A DNA stretch of 64,000 nucleotides, taken from contig CM066292.1 of the NCBI GenBank assembly GCA_033816765.1, positions 5,022,001 to 5,086,000 on the forward strand. Reading direction: 5' to 3'. The notes under the pieces were generated by a model, which worked only from the letters and a program-made list of their open reading frames with translations, had not been told where the DNA came from and ran no database searches. This DNA is from Nothopassalora personata. Taxonomy: Eukaryota > Ascomycota > Dothideomycetes > Mycosphaerellales > Mycosphaerellaceae. Made by a program: the position numbers and the translations under genes. Shown here piece after piece: positions 9,040 through 20,532 of the stretch. The first letter of the stretch is position 1; each line of letters opens with the position of its first letter.

Positions 9040-12000
9040 AAGAGCTAGACTAGGTATAGAGTTTAGAAACAACACCTCTAGCAACCTAGTAAGATCCGCT
9101 AAGGACAACTAGGTACTTAGGAAAGGCGTGCAGTTCTAGGCATAGAAATCTATGCTAATTAGCGCACTGCTAGAGAAGGATCTAGTTAGATACGTAATCT
9201 ATAATCTAGACTAAGTTAACCTAAAGTACGCTCTAAACAGGGTAGCTTATAATTAACCCTAAGATATAACTAAGAATGTCTAAGATAAGATAGCCTAGAA
9301 TAAAGCCCCTTAGGACATTACTAGTAGTGTAGGATACAAAGCTGCCTACAAGCGATAGAAGAAAGAGGACATATAAGCATATAGCATTATTATAGCTAGA
9401 TTAGATTCTACCCTAAGGCTAAACTTTAGAGATATAGACAAGTTAGCTAAGGAATTATATAATTTAATTAAGGCAACATATAAGCTAGTTATTACAATTA
9501 ATCTATATAACACTCTAAAGGCAGTTAGGCATATTAAACTAGATGCTACAAGACCTAATATATTAAAGTACTATAAAGACTTTTAATCATAGGTAAATAA
9601 TAACAAGACTACTATAGAGCAATTTATTAGATCTTCCCTAGTTAATAACAAGTTAGGGCTTAAATCCTTTTTTGTCCTCCTAGAAGGCATCTATAGATTG
9701 TACTTTGTTAAAGGTCTAAACTATGTCGAATAGCTTAGGACATAGAGACATAATAATCCCTTAGAATTAACTACCCTAGAGAGAATATTTATAACTCTTA
9801 GGAAGGAGTAAGTGCCTACTACCTATAAGCCTAGTAATAGCTTTGTTAGAGCATTCTTAAGTAAGAATAATAATAAGCAGTGCATACAGTGCTTACATAA
9901 GTATACTAACGCGAACTGCTATAAGTAGCATCTAGAGAAGAATCCTAGGAATAGGTCTAAGAAGGGTAAAGATACCCTAAAGGATAGGGTAAAGAAGGTA
10001 AAGGGCAGCAAATCCCCTAGGAAGAGGATTGCTATAGCAATTAATAACTAGTTAGACTTATTATCTAATTAGGAGCACAGCTCTAATAGTAATAGGGACT
10101 AGAGATAACTACATAGGAGGTCTAGAGTAGCTATTGCAGTTACATAACTAGTATATATAGGAAGGATAGTAGCTACCGCATTAAACCTAATGTTAATAGA
10201 TAAAGTCTATAACATAGGCACATCCTTCTATATCTATAATAATCTTGTAGACCTTTAGAATGTTAGGCTAAGACTAAGGCCTATATACTTCTTATAGGCC
10301 GTTAGGTAAGGATCTCTTACGACTAAAGGAGAATTAGAGTAGGTTATAAAGAACTATCTTAGCTAAGAGACTACCCTCCTCCTTCGCAATATGCTTTACT
10401 TACTAGAGTTAGATGCGACACTAATCTCTATAGAACTCCTATATAAGAAACATAGAGTTTACCTAGATAGACTATCTAAAATGCTATTCTAGAAGGACAA
10501 GCCTATAGGCTTAGTTAAGATAATAAAAAATGTCATTGTCTTTAGGAACCTTAGGGTAAAGAGGGGTTTTAGGAAGGATAAAGACAGATTAGTACTAAAA
10601 GGACTTACTACTATTATATTTACTAAACTAAGAACTAATATAGTTAGATAGTATTAAAGACTTAGGCATATTAGGAGCATATTACTCAATGCTATAAAAG
10701 AAGCAGTTAAGGGCCTAGAAGATGTTAATACTATAGAGTTAGGGCACCATAAGACTTGTAAGCTTATAAGGTTATAAAGAGTTGTTTTAAGAATCCCTAG
10801 GAGACCTACACTAGAGGCATTAGATGAAATCTATGCTAACCTAGTTAGTCTAATTACTCTACTCTCTTATAATAGTTACGTATATTACCTCATGCTTACG
10901 TATGCTAAAACTAGGATAAGATAGTGCTTGCCACTTCTAAAGAAAAGTAATGCTCTAATAGCAATTAAGACTTAGCTTACTATAATATAGAACTACTATA
11001 AGAAGAAACCTAAGATCTAGTTCTTAGATAGTAGTAGGGAATTTAACAACATTAAACTTAGAATATATGCCTAACATAAAGGGATTAGATAGGATTTTGC
11101 ATTACTATACACACCTAAGTAGAACGGAATTGCTAAAGCTTCTAATAAAGTTATTATTAACAAGGCTAGAGCTATGCTTATAGACTCTAGCTTGCTATAG
11201 AACCTCTAGCCCTAGGCTATGGATTTTGCATACTATATTACGAACCGCCTCTTTAACTTAATAACAAAAAATGTGCTATAGATTGACTTTAAGAAGGACC
11301 TAGGCATTAATGTTAAAGAGATAGACTTAAGGAATGTAAGGAGGTTTGGATGTAAAGTATATAAACATAACGACAATTACACTAAGTCTAAAAAGTTCTC
11401 TATAAGGGCGGACATATATTAGCATATAGGATTCTAGGGTAGTTTATTAACCAACTACCTACTATAGAAGCTATAGTAGGAAAAGGGAAAATAGGTCTAT
11501 AAGACAACCTATTCCCCCTATGTAACTTTTAATAAAGATTTCCTTTAGAACTCGTAATACTAAATCCCTGCAGGTAAGTAGGTCGCTTAGGGGGAGTAGA
11601 CAGGGTAGACTATTAAGAGCTCCTAGCTTACTACTAGTAATAAGCATACTGTCCTAGATAACGAGATCACCTTCCTTATACATCCCTATAATAACCCTAA
11701 GGACCCTTACTATAAAGGTATTTATATGCCTTATAAAGGGCTACACGAGCTAGAAGCGAGTTACTAACCCTATAAACCTTTAAGGGGAGCTATATAGCTA
11801 GAGGGGGAGCTATAGTAGCATAGTAACCAACCTAAAACATAAAGGGCTTCGTAATAAGACTCCCCTAACTAAGGTTAGTCTTAGGGGGAGTATAGGACAG
11901 AAGATTCACGTCCACTATTTAGAGACACATCCCCCTAGCTCTAGGAACAATCTCCTATAGAGCACACCTAGCTCTAGGAACAATCCCCTATAGAGCATAA

Positions 12001-13800
12001 GCCTTAGACTTTATAGTCTAAAGAGCTACACTAAGAAGACATAGCCCTAGCTATATAAGAAGACCCTAACTAGGCTATAACACTATTCCACCCTACCCTA
12101 TACATTAGTAAGAGGAAGAGAGATAGGACTTATAAGCCTATAAAGACTAAATAAGCTAAGGTCTATCCTAAGCTAACTAGGAGAAGTTTAAGATAGAACA
12201 GATCCTATTATAATTATAGCAAACTTAAGAAAGTATTCGCTACAATAGCTATAGATAATATAAAGAAGGGGAAGCTTATAGATCCTACTACCCTAACTGA
12301 AGCATTAAACAGACCTAATAGAGCTAAATAGATTAGGGCAATTAGAAAGGAATTCAACTCCTTAGAAGATATAGAATGTATTATATAGATCCCATTATAG
12401 AAAGTCCCTAAGGGCAGGAAACTACTTATAGGAAAATAGGTCCTATACTACAAGTATCTTCCTAATAGGTCCATTAAGAAGCGTAGAGCTAGATAGGTAG
12501 TAAAGGGATTTACTTAAAAGCAAGGGATAGACTATATTAAAACCTTTGCTCTAACCCTAAGGCTACTAACAAGCAGGATTCTCCTAGCCCTATACACAGT
12601 TCTTAGCTAGAAGAGGAGACAGATTAATGTTGAAACAGCATTTATAAACCCTAATATTAACAGACCTTTATATATTAAACTACTAGAAGGGGTAGAACTT
12701 ATTAAGAAAGATCTATTTAACAAAGTCCTAGAAATTAAGAAGGGACTATATAGATTAAAACAAGCTACAAACCTCTAGTACTATAATGCTAAGGAAGCTC
12801 TAGAAGAATTAGGCCTAAAGAGACTTGATTCTAATATATGTCTTTTCTAGGGGGAGAATCTTTTAGTTCTCCTATATATAGATAACTTTCAGATCTTTAG
12901 CGATAGTAATTAGAAGATTAACAAGTTTATTACTAGACTAAAGAAGAAGTACTCTATTAAAACTGTTAATACTAACCTTTTCCTAGGCATATAACTAAAG
13001 AGTGAAAAGAATGGAGATCTCTATGTCTCCTAAAAGCACTATACTTTAGAGAAACTTTAGAAACATAGCCTAGACTTAGCTAAAAGTGTTAAGTATCCCC
13101 TTAACCGCCTATATAAAGCTTATAAAGAGCAATGCAACATATAGAATTATAATCTGTTTAACACATTAATTAGGGAACTCTAGTACCTAGCTAACTAGAC
13201 TAGGCTAGATATCTCCTATATAACAAACCACTTAGCTAAATTCTTAGCTAATCCTTTAGTAGAACATATTGCTATAGCAAAGCATGTTTAGAGATACATT
13301 ACTAGAACAATTAACAAGTGCCTAATCTTTAGAAAAACACAATCCCTAAAGCTAGAGATCTACATAGACTCTAATTTCTCTAGAGATCTAATAGGTAGAT
13401 CTACCTTAGGACTCCTAGTTAAAATAGCTAGAAGTTCTATTATCTAGAAATCTAACCTATAGAAGGAGATAGTGCTGTTAAGCACTAAAGTAGAGTATAT
13501 AGCCTTGACTAAATGCTATAGGGAAGTAATGTAGTTAAGAAATCTACTCTATAAAACCTAGAAAATAACTAACTACAAAGCTTAAGCCTTTAAGATCTTT
13601 GTAGATAACTAGTCTACTATTAAGCTAGTTAGAGATTACACTAACTATAGAAGAACTAAGCATATTAGACTAAGGAACCACTTTTATAGACATGTTTATA
13701 AAGAAGGCTTAATTGTAGTTAAGTATATCCCTACTATATAGTAGCTTGCAGATTGGCTTATAAAGCTAAAGTTACTAAACTACATTCTCTAAGGGAGGCT
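9040..13800 (+). pseudogene. Copia-1 gag-pol relic (gag, protease, integrase, RT, RNase H)
   Basis: Frames are read through RIP stops. Gag ends near 9960 with a Cys-rich knuckle (KQCIQCLHKYTNANCYK near 9875). A protease remnant lies near 10200 (YNIGTSFYIYNN, where DTGAS would be expected). Integrase spans about 10800-11550 (LDSSREFNN, YTPKQNGIAKASNK, RRFGCKVYKH). RT spans about 12230-13050, with ETAF, GLYRLKQA and the active-site region LLYIDN where YVDD is expected. RNase H spans about 13330-13800, with SRDLIGRSTLG, STKVEYIALTKC and RTKHIRLRNHF. Many TAG/TAA codons make it non-coding today. Order and motifs are those of Ty1/copia elements. Boundaries are approximate because no clean open frame remains. 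Confidence 0.85.
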
Positions 13801-14109
13801 TCTAGAGACTAACTACACTTTCATTTGTATATAGCAAGATCTTCATTTGTTTACAAGTATTTATAAAGCAATATCTCATTTGTTTAGAGACAGTAGAGGA
13901 AAGTTTTTATTTATTAGCCTTAAGGGCTAGATTTATTTAGGGTATCGTATATCTTGCTATGCTTATGCAACTAGACTATAGAGAGGCCTGCTTTAGAACC
14001 GTCTTTTAAGGCAAGATCTAGTTCATTATTATAGACTCTAATTTAGGGGAGCTATAGTATTAAAATAAAAGGAAATAGAGAAGTAGACCGCCCTTACTTA
14101 TAACGGCCA

Positions 14110-15290
14110 TTTTATCCTTTAGCCCTAACTAAATTACTAAGACCTAATGTAAGTACACTATCTAGACTACTACTTGCTACTAAAACCACTAGAGCCTCTA
14201 GAACCCCTCTTATAGGAAGTCGAGTTTAATATAGTACCCTCCTAAAAGTTATTATTAGTGCCTAAGCGCTATAGGAACTAACAAATTAAGGTAGTAACCT
14301 TATCCTAAGAGAGGGAGTTAGAGAATAGGAGGCGAAGCTCTAGGAGGACAGTTCTAGAACTATTACTAGGAGCCCTAGGGATACTTAGGCGCTAGTCTAT
14401 ATCGCTAGGAATAAGCTAGGTAGGTAGCATCTAAAGACTATATCTAGAGGTACTTATACTAGGAGAATATAGAACTAGAGATAGGAAGCCCTTACGTAGA
14501 GGACTGCTACGTATAATAGGAGGAGATCGACTATACTATACACTACCCTAGAATATAGCACTAGCGGAGCGAGTATAACCTACACTAGGCTGCTAGTAGG
14601 TTCTAGATAGACTAGCGGTACTCTACTATAGGGTCCGTAGAGAGAAGAAGCTGCACTTATCGTAATAATTATTAAGAGCGCAGTTAGTACAGCAGCCCTT
14701 AAACTATCCTAGAATAGTATAGCAGCTAGAAAAGGGAAGGTTAGATCTCTCCTTATAGCGGTTGTAGGCGCTACCGAAGTGCTAAACAAGATAGTCTATA
14801 GTAGAAGTCTATAAGGTAGGAAGGTAGTTCTAACCACTATTAAGGTTTATAGTAATAGTGTTAGAAATACAACCTTAAGGGTCGACTATTATATAATTAA
14901 AATCCTAGGTAGCCGCGTTAATCCAACCCTAGTTCGGTAGATTAGTAATACTACCCTTAGTAGTTAGAAGCTTCTTCTTATAGAAGGCAACCTTAAGGGA
15001 TACTATAGTAAGCTACAAGGTTATATTCTTCTTAGTGATCTTACGCCTACTCTCGATGATCTGCTTAACTAGTCTAAGTGCCTTAATAAGGGTCTTACGC
15101 TTAGAGATCCTACTAGATATAGGTAGACCCTTTCTACTATTACTAGGAGGACGCTTATTAGGATCTTAATCGTTACTAGAGCTAGATCTACTACTAAAGA
15201 CATTACTAGTACTACTAAACTAGTTTATAGGAGTCCACTTAATAACATCTGCTATAATGCTACTTACAAGTTAGCAATACCCTTAAAACA
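14110..15290 (-). pseudogene. Antisense accessory reading frame in Copia-1, Cys-rich, RIP-broken
   Basis: On the minus strand, between RNase H and the 3' LTR, one frame continues for about 390 codons with stops almost only at TAG/TAA, the pattern of a RIP-decayed coding sequence. It starts around SSIIADVIKWTPIN, then has a Ser-rich part, a basic part (SRKGLPISSRISKRKTLIKAL), FGSAYNRYKERSNLPFSS and a Cys motif GCCTNCALNNYYDKCSF. The C..C...C-SF pattern resembles small Cys motifs in uncharacterised fungal proteins (DUF3716-like), from memory only. It is not gag, pol or env. It could be a captured host gene or an element-specific antisense gene. Edges are approximate and the original start is not recognisable. 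Confidence 0.45.
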
Positions 15291-15730
15291 CTATTATATA
15301 TATAGCATACCTTGCTAAAAGCTTCTTAAAAAGCTTTAAGAATAGGTGTGTAGTAGTTGTTAGGGTGTGTAAGTGTGTGTAGTAGTCTAAAAAGGGGGGA
15401 AGAGAGGTGTAAAGTAGTATAAAGTAGAGAGAGTTATTCGGTAAAGAACTAGCTTCTTTTATACGTACCTACGAGGTTTGTACGTTACTACCTAGCTAGA
15501 CCTTCTTAAGCCGAGAGAACCTTCTATTTACTTCTAAAAGTAGAAAGATAAGGCCTAAGTGTGTCTAAGAGTAGGTCTCTTATATATGCAAATCTAAAAA
15601 GATTAGTGTCCTTAGCTTATGCTTACTTATAGTAGAAACCTAGTATCTAGAACTAGTGAAGGTATTTAAGACTAATATAGCAATATAGGTAATATTAAGT
15701 TGATTAGACTGTCTTTATAGTAGTTAGTCT

Positions 15731-15740
15731 AAAGGGGGAG
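15731..15740 (+). other. Copia-1 polypurine tract
   Basis: AAAGGGGGAG directly before the 3' LTR, the expected plus-strand primer site. Confidence 0.8.
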
Positions 15741-15916
15741 TGTTGTGAATTAGGTGACTAAGGGCTATATTAGTCAGGACTTGGCACACACACACTATAT
15801 CACACTGTTTTCTGTAGCTAGATAGTCTTACACTGTGTAGCAATTCATGAGGGTTACTAATCCACCCTATCGTTTCAATCTGGAAGCTTGTACTCGTCAA
15901 ATACCTATCAACAACA
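15741..15916 (+). repeat. Copia-1 3' LTR
   Basis: 176 bp, TGTTGTGAATTAGG to CTATCAACAACA, followed by the ATCGG target duplication. Compared with the 5' LTR, differences are mostly C/T or G/A. Confidence 0.92.
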
Positions 15917-15921
15917 ATCGG

Positions 15922-17255
15922 TCGCCGACATCCGCTGTCTTGCTTCGTGCTTGCTCTTCGGTTTCCTCATAACATTCATGGAGGCCTCACAGTACAAGAT
16001 ACACGTCACGACATATGTATACAAAGATCTTCCCTGCATTCTTGTCGTTCCAGGTTCTGGCGTCTGGCCAGGTCATCGTGCTCTTGAAGGTCGCAGCACA
16101 TGATTGGTTACTTGAGCACGTTGTTGCCGAATGTGGCAAGTCTTCACTCGGATCAACGCCCACAACTGCACAGAATGACGGACTATACCTGCGAGACACG
16201 CCCCATTGCACAGTCACACAGCGTTGCGGTGGAGTCTCCCAGCCTTGGTCGTGGTGCAGCTGACAAGTACTAACTTTGCTACCCTTCTTCACCGACAATG
16301 GATCCCTCAGGCCAGCCAAAAACCGCGGTACACAAGGCCAAATGGGCATTCGAGACAACGCCGTGTTCATATCATGTTCTAGCCCATAAAAGTCTCGCTA
16401 CATAAGCCCAGAGGTCAGGCGGTCTGGTACACAAAATATTACACGGCCTGTTTCGCCACGGAAGCTGAGGCTGGCGGCATGCCGCATCCATCGAATTGAG
16501 GTGAAGTACCAGCTTGCACCTCGAGCGAAAAGCTTTCAGAGTGCATTCCGGCGTCCTTTAGCTTTTACCAATCCGGCGGGATTGTATACACCCTGACTTG
16601 TGGCATAATCAGCCGCATCATGCCAAACTTGCAAGAGATCTGAGGCACGTATGGTTGCTCTAACAAGATGGCACTGATTGGGCAATGGTCTTCCTGCCTG
16701 TCCTGCCTACCTGATGGCACGTCTTGCAGATCAACCCCAAATAGCGAGCCTAGTAGACAAGCTTTGGAGCACTTTTACATAGACCGCCATGTGCTTGAAA
16801 TAGTATTGCCCTCCTGAACATGCCTACCTCCCGCGGAATAGTATTGCCTTCCTAAACACGAATTTTCCCGGACAGGGCCCTCGGATTGTATCTGCAGCTG
16901 GCGTTGCGTAGGCATGGTTCCGTGCAGTCTGCCTGTATCGCCGGCATGTTGGTCAAATCATACATCAGCTCAGTCGAGTCTTTCTGAGGCTGCTCGATTC
17001 ACTGGACGAACCCTCGTGGCAGAGGAATCCTGCCAACACCTTGGATCTTGCTGAGTACCATCGGCTGCCACCGTATACAGTATTTGTAGTGATTTGATGC
17101 TGAGGCTGCGATGTCCGCAACGACGTACTGTTTGGTGCAATGTGAATGGTTCGGCACTCCCCCGAGAGGCGACCTGATAAACTGTTCGTTTCTTCTCTCC
17201 GTGGCTAGGTCTTGCATCGCAGACACCCACCGTGCGGCAGAGATCGCCAGCTACT
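15922..17255. other. Host-like gene-poor sequence between transposons
   Basis: About 1.3 kb of balanced base composition without a RIP signature. Short frames on both strands lack recognisable domains and overlap each other, so I call no gene. A short direct repeat containing AATAGTATTGCC occurs near 16799 and 16840. It is the continuation of the host locus that Copia-1 split. Confidence 0.5.
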
Positions 17256-17265
17256 GTTGTAGTTA

Positions 17266-17390
17266 CGGTGAATTACTCCCATGGGGACAATTATGTCCTT
17301 TATTACTCCCATAGGGACAATTATGCAAAAATTACTCCTATAGGGACTTATAGGGATGCCAAATTACTGCTATAGGGACACATTATAGCA
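17266..17390 (+). repeat. Left terminal inverted repeat of MULE-like element
   Basis: 125 bp, matching 17712-17836 in reverse complement with only a few transitions. It contains repeated ATTACTCC-N-ATAGGGACA units. Confidence 0.85.
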
Positions 17391-17711
17391 GTCGCTCTTT
17401 ACACGACTTCTTTATATACTACTGTTATTTAATATACTCTACTAGCTTATACGAGTATGTTGAATAATAGTAGTACGAACGACTCGTAGCTCGTAGCTTA
17501 TATAAGTTGCGAGTAGGTAAAGAGTAGCTCGGGGAGCAAGGACGACATAACAAGTAAGATAGGGCTTGTCTAAGACATATAATACGGACATATAGTCGAG
17601 AGCCGACACGTAACATCGTTATACTGTAGTGTGTCTAGCATCTACAGAAACAATAGTTAACTATGTATCTTTTTGCACCCTGTAACATGCCCTAAGTTAA
17701 AGGCTAAAGAT

Positions 17712-17836
17712 TGCTATAATGTGTCCCTATAGCAGTAATTTAGCATCCCTATAAGTCCCTATAGGAGTAATTTTTGCATAATTGTCCCTATGGGAGTAAT
17801 AAAGGACATAATTGTCCCTATAGGAGTAATTTACCG
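17712..17836 (-). repeat. Right terminal inverted repeat of MULE-like element
   Basis: Reverse complement of the left repeat; next to the second copy of the 10 bp target duplication. Confidence 0.85.
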
Positions 17837-17897
17837 GTTGTAGTTACCTCCCGTCTTAGTTACTATAATTATAAGCGGGTTATTGTTACGTTCATTA

Positions 17898-18073
17898 TAT
17901 TGTAAGTTAGGTAACTAATAGCTATATTAGTTAGGACTTAGCATATATACACTATATTACACTGTTTCTATAGCTAGATAGTCTAACATCCCTATAGCAA
18001 TTTGTAAGGGTTACTAATCTACCCTATCGTTTTAATCTAGAAGCTTGTACTCGTTAAATACCTATTTATAATA
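17898..18073 (+). repeat. Copia-2 5' LTR
   Basis: 176 bp, same ends as the Copia-1 LTR with C-to-T and G-to-A changes; followed by GGTTATAAGCCCGGG as in Copia-1. Confidence 0.88.
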
Positions 18074-18455
18074 GGTTATAAGCCCGGGTGCTCCTCTACC
18101 TATTTATTTTAAAACCTAAACTATTATCGAAGCTCTATTAAGGATTAGCTTACCTTACTAGTAGACCCGACCCTCTATTTGTTTTACGGATAACTATCTA
18201 ATTGATTTAAGAACTACTATAGGAGATTAGCACTAAGCACTATTACCGTAGTATAGCATCTAAAAGAGCTAGACTAGATATAAAGTTTAGAAATAATACC
18301 TCTAGTAACCTAGTAAGGTCTACTAAGGATAACTAGGTGCTTAGAAAAGGCGTACAGTTCTAGGTATAGAAATCTATGCTAATTAGCGTACTACTAGAGA
18401 AGGATCTAGTTAGATATATTATCTATAACCTAGACTAGGTTAATCTAAAGCATAC
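17898..18455 (+). mobile_element. Copia-2, segment 1: 5' LTR and leader
   Basis: A RIP-decayed second copy of the Copia-1 family. Its 176 bp LTR (17898-18073) aligns with the Copia-1 LTR without length change. The following leader matches Copia-1 from about 8850. It is interrupted at 18455 by chromovirus A and continues at 38434. Confidence 0.88.
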
Positions 18456-18617
18456 TATAAGGGGCGGGCCCCTGTTTCTTAGTATAGGCTACGCCTATAC
18501 GTTCGGATTACTTTCCGGCACCTTTTCTTCGGACAGCGTATAACTTCCCCATTCTTCTATATCGAACTTATTATAAACTTTATAGAACTTTAGTGTATAC
18601 GTCGTTTACCCGTAACA
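18456..18617 (+). repeat. Chromovirus A 5' LTR
   Basis: 162 bp, same length as the 3' LTR. It contains ATCGAACTTA at 18561-18570, which is complementary to the sequence just after the LTR (18619-18628). Confidence 0.92.
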
Positions 18618-18618
18618 T

Positions 18619-18628
18619 TAAGTTCGAT
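18619..18628 (+). other. Chromovirus A putative self-primer binding site
   Basis: TAAGTTCGAT starts one base after the LTR and is the exact reverse complement of ATCGAACTTA at 18561-18570 inside the LTR. No TGG typical of tRNA priming is present at the LTR end. This is the arrangement of Tf1-type self-priming, where the 5' end of the transcript anneals to its own primer site. Confidence 0.6.
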
Positions 18629-18675
18629 CTATTCGAATTAGCTAGGTACCTACTATTAAAGAGACGGGATACGTA

Positions 18676-19925
18676 ATGACGTCGCCGGGTAGCGAGAACC
18701 CTAGGACTAGTGCCCCGAATAAAAACTTCTAACTTATGCTTTAGTAACTATACTAGCGATAGGAAGAGATGTAAGCCGAGTTAATTATAACGCGCGCCGC
18801 TTTAAAAGAATCGGAAGACGCTCGACGTTAGTTAACACCTATAGTCTCGCTACTAGTTTATAATAAGACGACTACTAGTAACCTAATAAGACAGTTACTA
18901 TAGACGCTAAACGCCGCCGCGCCCTCGTCGCGTACTAGAGAAGAACCGTCGGGTCCTAGAGGTTAGAACCTACCTTCCTAGGACGGTAAGGTAGAGACAT
19001 TCCGCGATTACTTCTTAAGGTTAAAGAGCTCTTTTAGGGTGCGATCCGCCCTAAAACCGACGCTCTCTAAGGAGTATTACTAGGATACGATTAACGACAC
19101 CTTACTAGCGAGAGAGCGTACTAGGATACGGCACTTCTAGGATAAGGGAGACGGCAAATTTAGGAAGGACCCCGTTACTTTCTTTACGTAACTTAAGAAA
19201 GTCTTCGGTAATAGCAACGAGCGCGCTAAGGCTCTAGAGTAGCTTACTAAGATTAAACATACGAACGGTTAACCCTAGTACGATTACTAGATGAAATTTG
19301 ACGGACTCCTACTAAGCGCCGGCGGAGAGAACTAGAGCGACGACGCGAAGATTAGTTACTTACGCAACACCTTCTCGAACCCCGTTAGGATATATACGGC
19401 GGCTATACCGAAAAAGGAGGACTACTACGAGTTTACGGGTAAGGTCGAACGGATTATAACTAACCTTAAGGACACGGACTAGTTTAAAATAGCCTATAAG
19501 AGGTAGAAGGATAATAATAAGGACTCTAGTATAACCGCTATAGTTACTACCCGTTCTTTTACGAGCGCGGCTAGTAGCTAGGTTAATGCCGATAGTAACA
19601 CCGTTATAGCACTAACCTAGATAAGCGGAGGCCGCTCTAGAAGTCGTAGAGATCGGAAGGAGGATAAAGGGGGGTAGAGAGTAAAATAGGTAGATACCGC
19701 TAAGAGAGATCGTAGGCGCTAAGAATAGCTCTACTTCCGCTATAGAGCGGGCGGACATCGAGTAAAGAATTGCCCGTACGCCGTAGTAGTTAATCCTACT
19801 AGGATTAACGCGGCCTGGGTCGCGCCGATCCTAGAGGACGACGGGTTTAAGTCGGATCCCGAAGAGATAGGAAAAGACTAGCTCCTAGTCAAAAGCTAGA
19901 ACTAGGAGATAAAGAAGCACTAGTA
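18676..19925 (+). pseudogene. Chromovirus A gag relic
   Basis: Frame from ATG 18676 (MTSPGSENPRTSAPN) with many TAG/TAA. Gag-like segments include FRDYFLRLKSSFRVRS, DPVTFFT and GLLLSAGGEN. Near 19730-19790 is YRAGGHRVKNCPYA, a CCHC knuckle whose first two Cys codons have been lost to G-to-A changes. Gag proteins coat the element RNA in virus-like particles. The frame ends near 19925 and protease continues in another frame. Confidence 0.8.
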
Positions 19926-19939
19926 AAGAGGTAGAACGT

Positions 19940-20289
19940 AGTTAAGAGTTCTATAAATAGGAATCTTATATATACTAACGTACTCCTAAACGAAAGTTAC
20001 GGAACGTTTACCCTTATCGATAAAGGATATATATACTACGCTATAATTAACGGAGACCTAGCGAAAGGCCTTAGTCTTACGTATATTAGTAACGAGAGCC
20101 GTAAGGCTATAGGGTTTACGAAGGCGATACGGAACTCGATCGAAGGAGTAGTCGCCTTCCGTATAGAAATTGCCGGGATCTACTAGGTAGTTTATGCTTA
20201 CGTCGTACCTAATCTAGACTTCCCTATAATCCTAGGGAACCCGTAGAAGGCGCATAATTAGATCCGGACTACGCCTAAAAAGCGCCGGT
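19940..20289 (+). pseudogene. Chromovirus A protease relic
   Basis: Reads VLLNESYGTFTLIDKGYIYY, where LIDSG would be expected, and later LDFPIILGNPQKAHNQI, the usual ILG strand of retropepsins. It is interrupted at 20289 by TRIM-1 and continues into the RT region at 21567. Confidence 0.75.
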
Positions 20290-20450
20290 TGTCACGGTTT
20301 ACCTTTGCACAGACGCACTTCGGTGTCACGTGACCTCGGGCCCGATCTTATCACGCGCTTCTCGCGACTTCTTACTTCTCTTCTTCGTAGAACTTACTCG
20401 ATACTAAGGCTAATACACGTTTGCGCCCTGTTGCTGTCTTGTCCGTGTCA
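20290..20450 (+). repeat. TRIM-1 5' LTR
   Basis: 161 bp, TGTCACGGTTTACC to TTGTCCGTGTCA. Contains a TCACGTGA palindrome and GTAGAACTTA (20387-20396), complementary to the site after the LTR. Confidence 0.93.
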
Positions 20451-20451
20451 T

Positions 20452-20461
20452 TAAGTTCTAC
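20452..20461 (+). other. TRIM-1 putative self-primer binding site
   Basis: TAAGTTCTAC, one base after the LTR, is the exact reverse complement of GTAGAACTTA at 20387-20396. It differs from the chromovirus A site at the same bases as the LTR partner does. Confidence 0.6.
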
Positions 20462-20532
20462 CGCGCTCGATCGCCGCAAGCGATCACCCCGACCACGTGT
20501 GCACAGAAACGCGCGTGCGACACCGAGTCCGA

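Larger units (their letters stand above)
8674..15916 (+). mobile_element. Copia-1: complete Ty1/copia LTR retrotransposon, RIP-decayed
   Basis: The two LTRs (8674-8849 and 15741-15916) are both 176 bp and begin TGTTGTGAAT. The 5 bp target duplication ATCGG lies at 8669-8673 and 15917-15921. A purine tract AAAGGGGGAG precedes the 3' LTR. The internal order gag, protease, integrase, RT, RNase H defines the copia superfamily. The element spans 7243 bp. CA and TG are strongly depleted in the interior, and stops are TAG or TAA at Gln/Trp positions, so the element is dead. The 3' LTR keeps more CA than the 5' LTR, so RIP stopped near the edges. About 1.9 kb between RNase H and the 3' LTR is unusual and carries an antisense reading frame. 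Confidence 0.93.
17266..17836. mobile_element. Non-autonomous DNA transposon with 125 bp inverted repeats (MULE-like)
   Basis: 571 bp element. Its ends are long, nearly perfect inverted repeats at 17266-17390 and 17712-17836 that start CGGTGAATTACTCC and CGGTAAATTACTCC. It is flanked by a 10 bp direct repeat GTTGTAGTTA (17256-17265 and 17837-17846). Long inverted repeats plus a 9-11 bp duplication are typical of Mutator-like elements. There is no transposase frame in the 320 bp centre. Each inverted repeat is itself built of four to five variants of ATTACTCCYATAGGGACA. Confidence 0.82.

Noticed and set aside
15922..17255. Host gene in the stretch between transposons
   Set aside because: Only short overlapping frames on both strands, without domains or splice patterns I could support.
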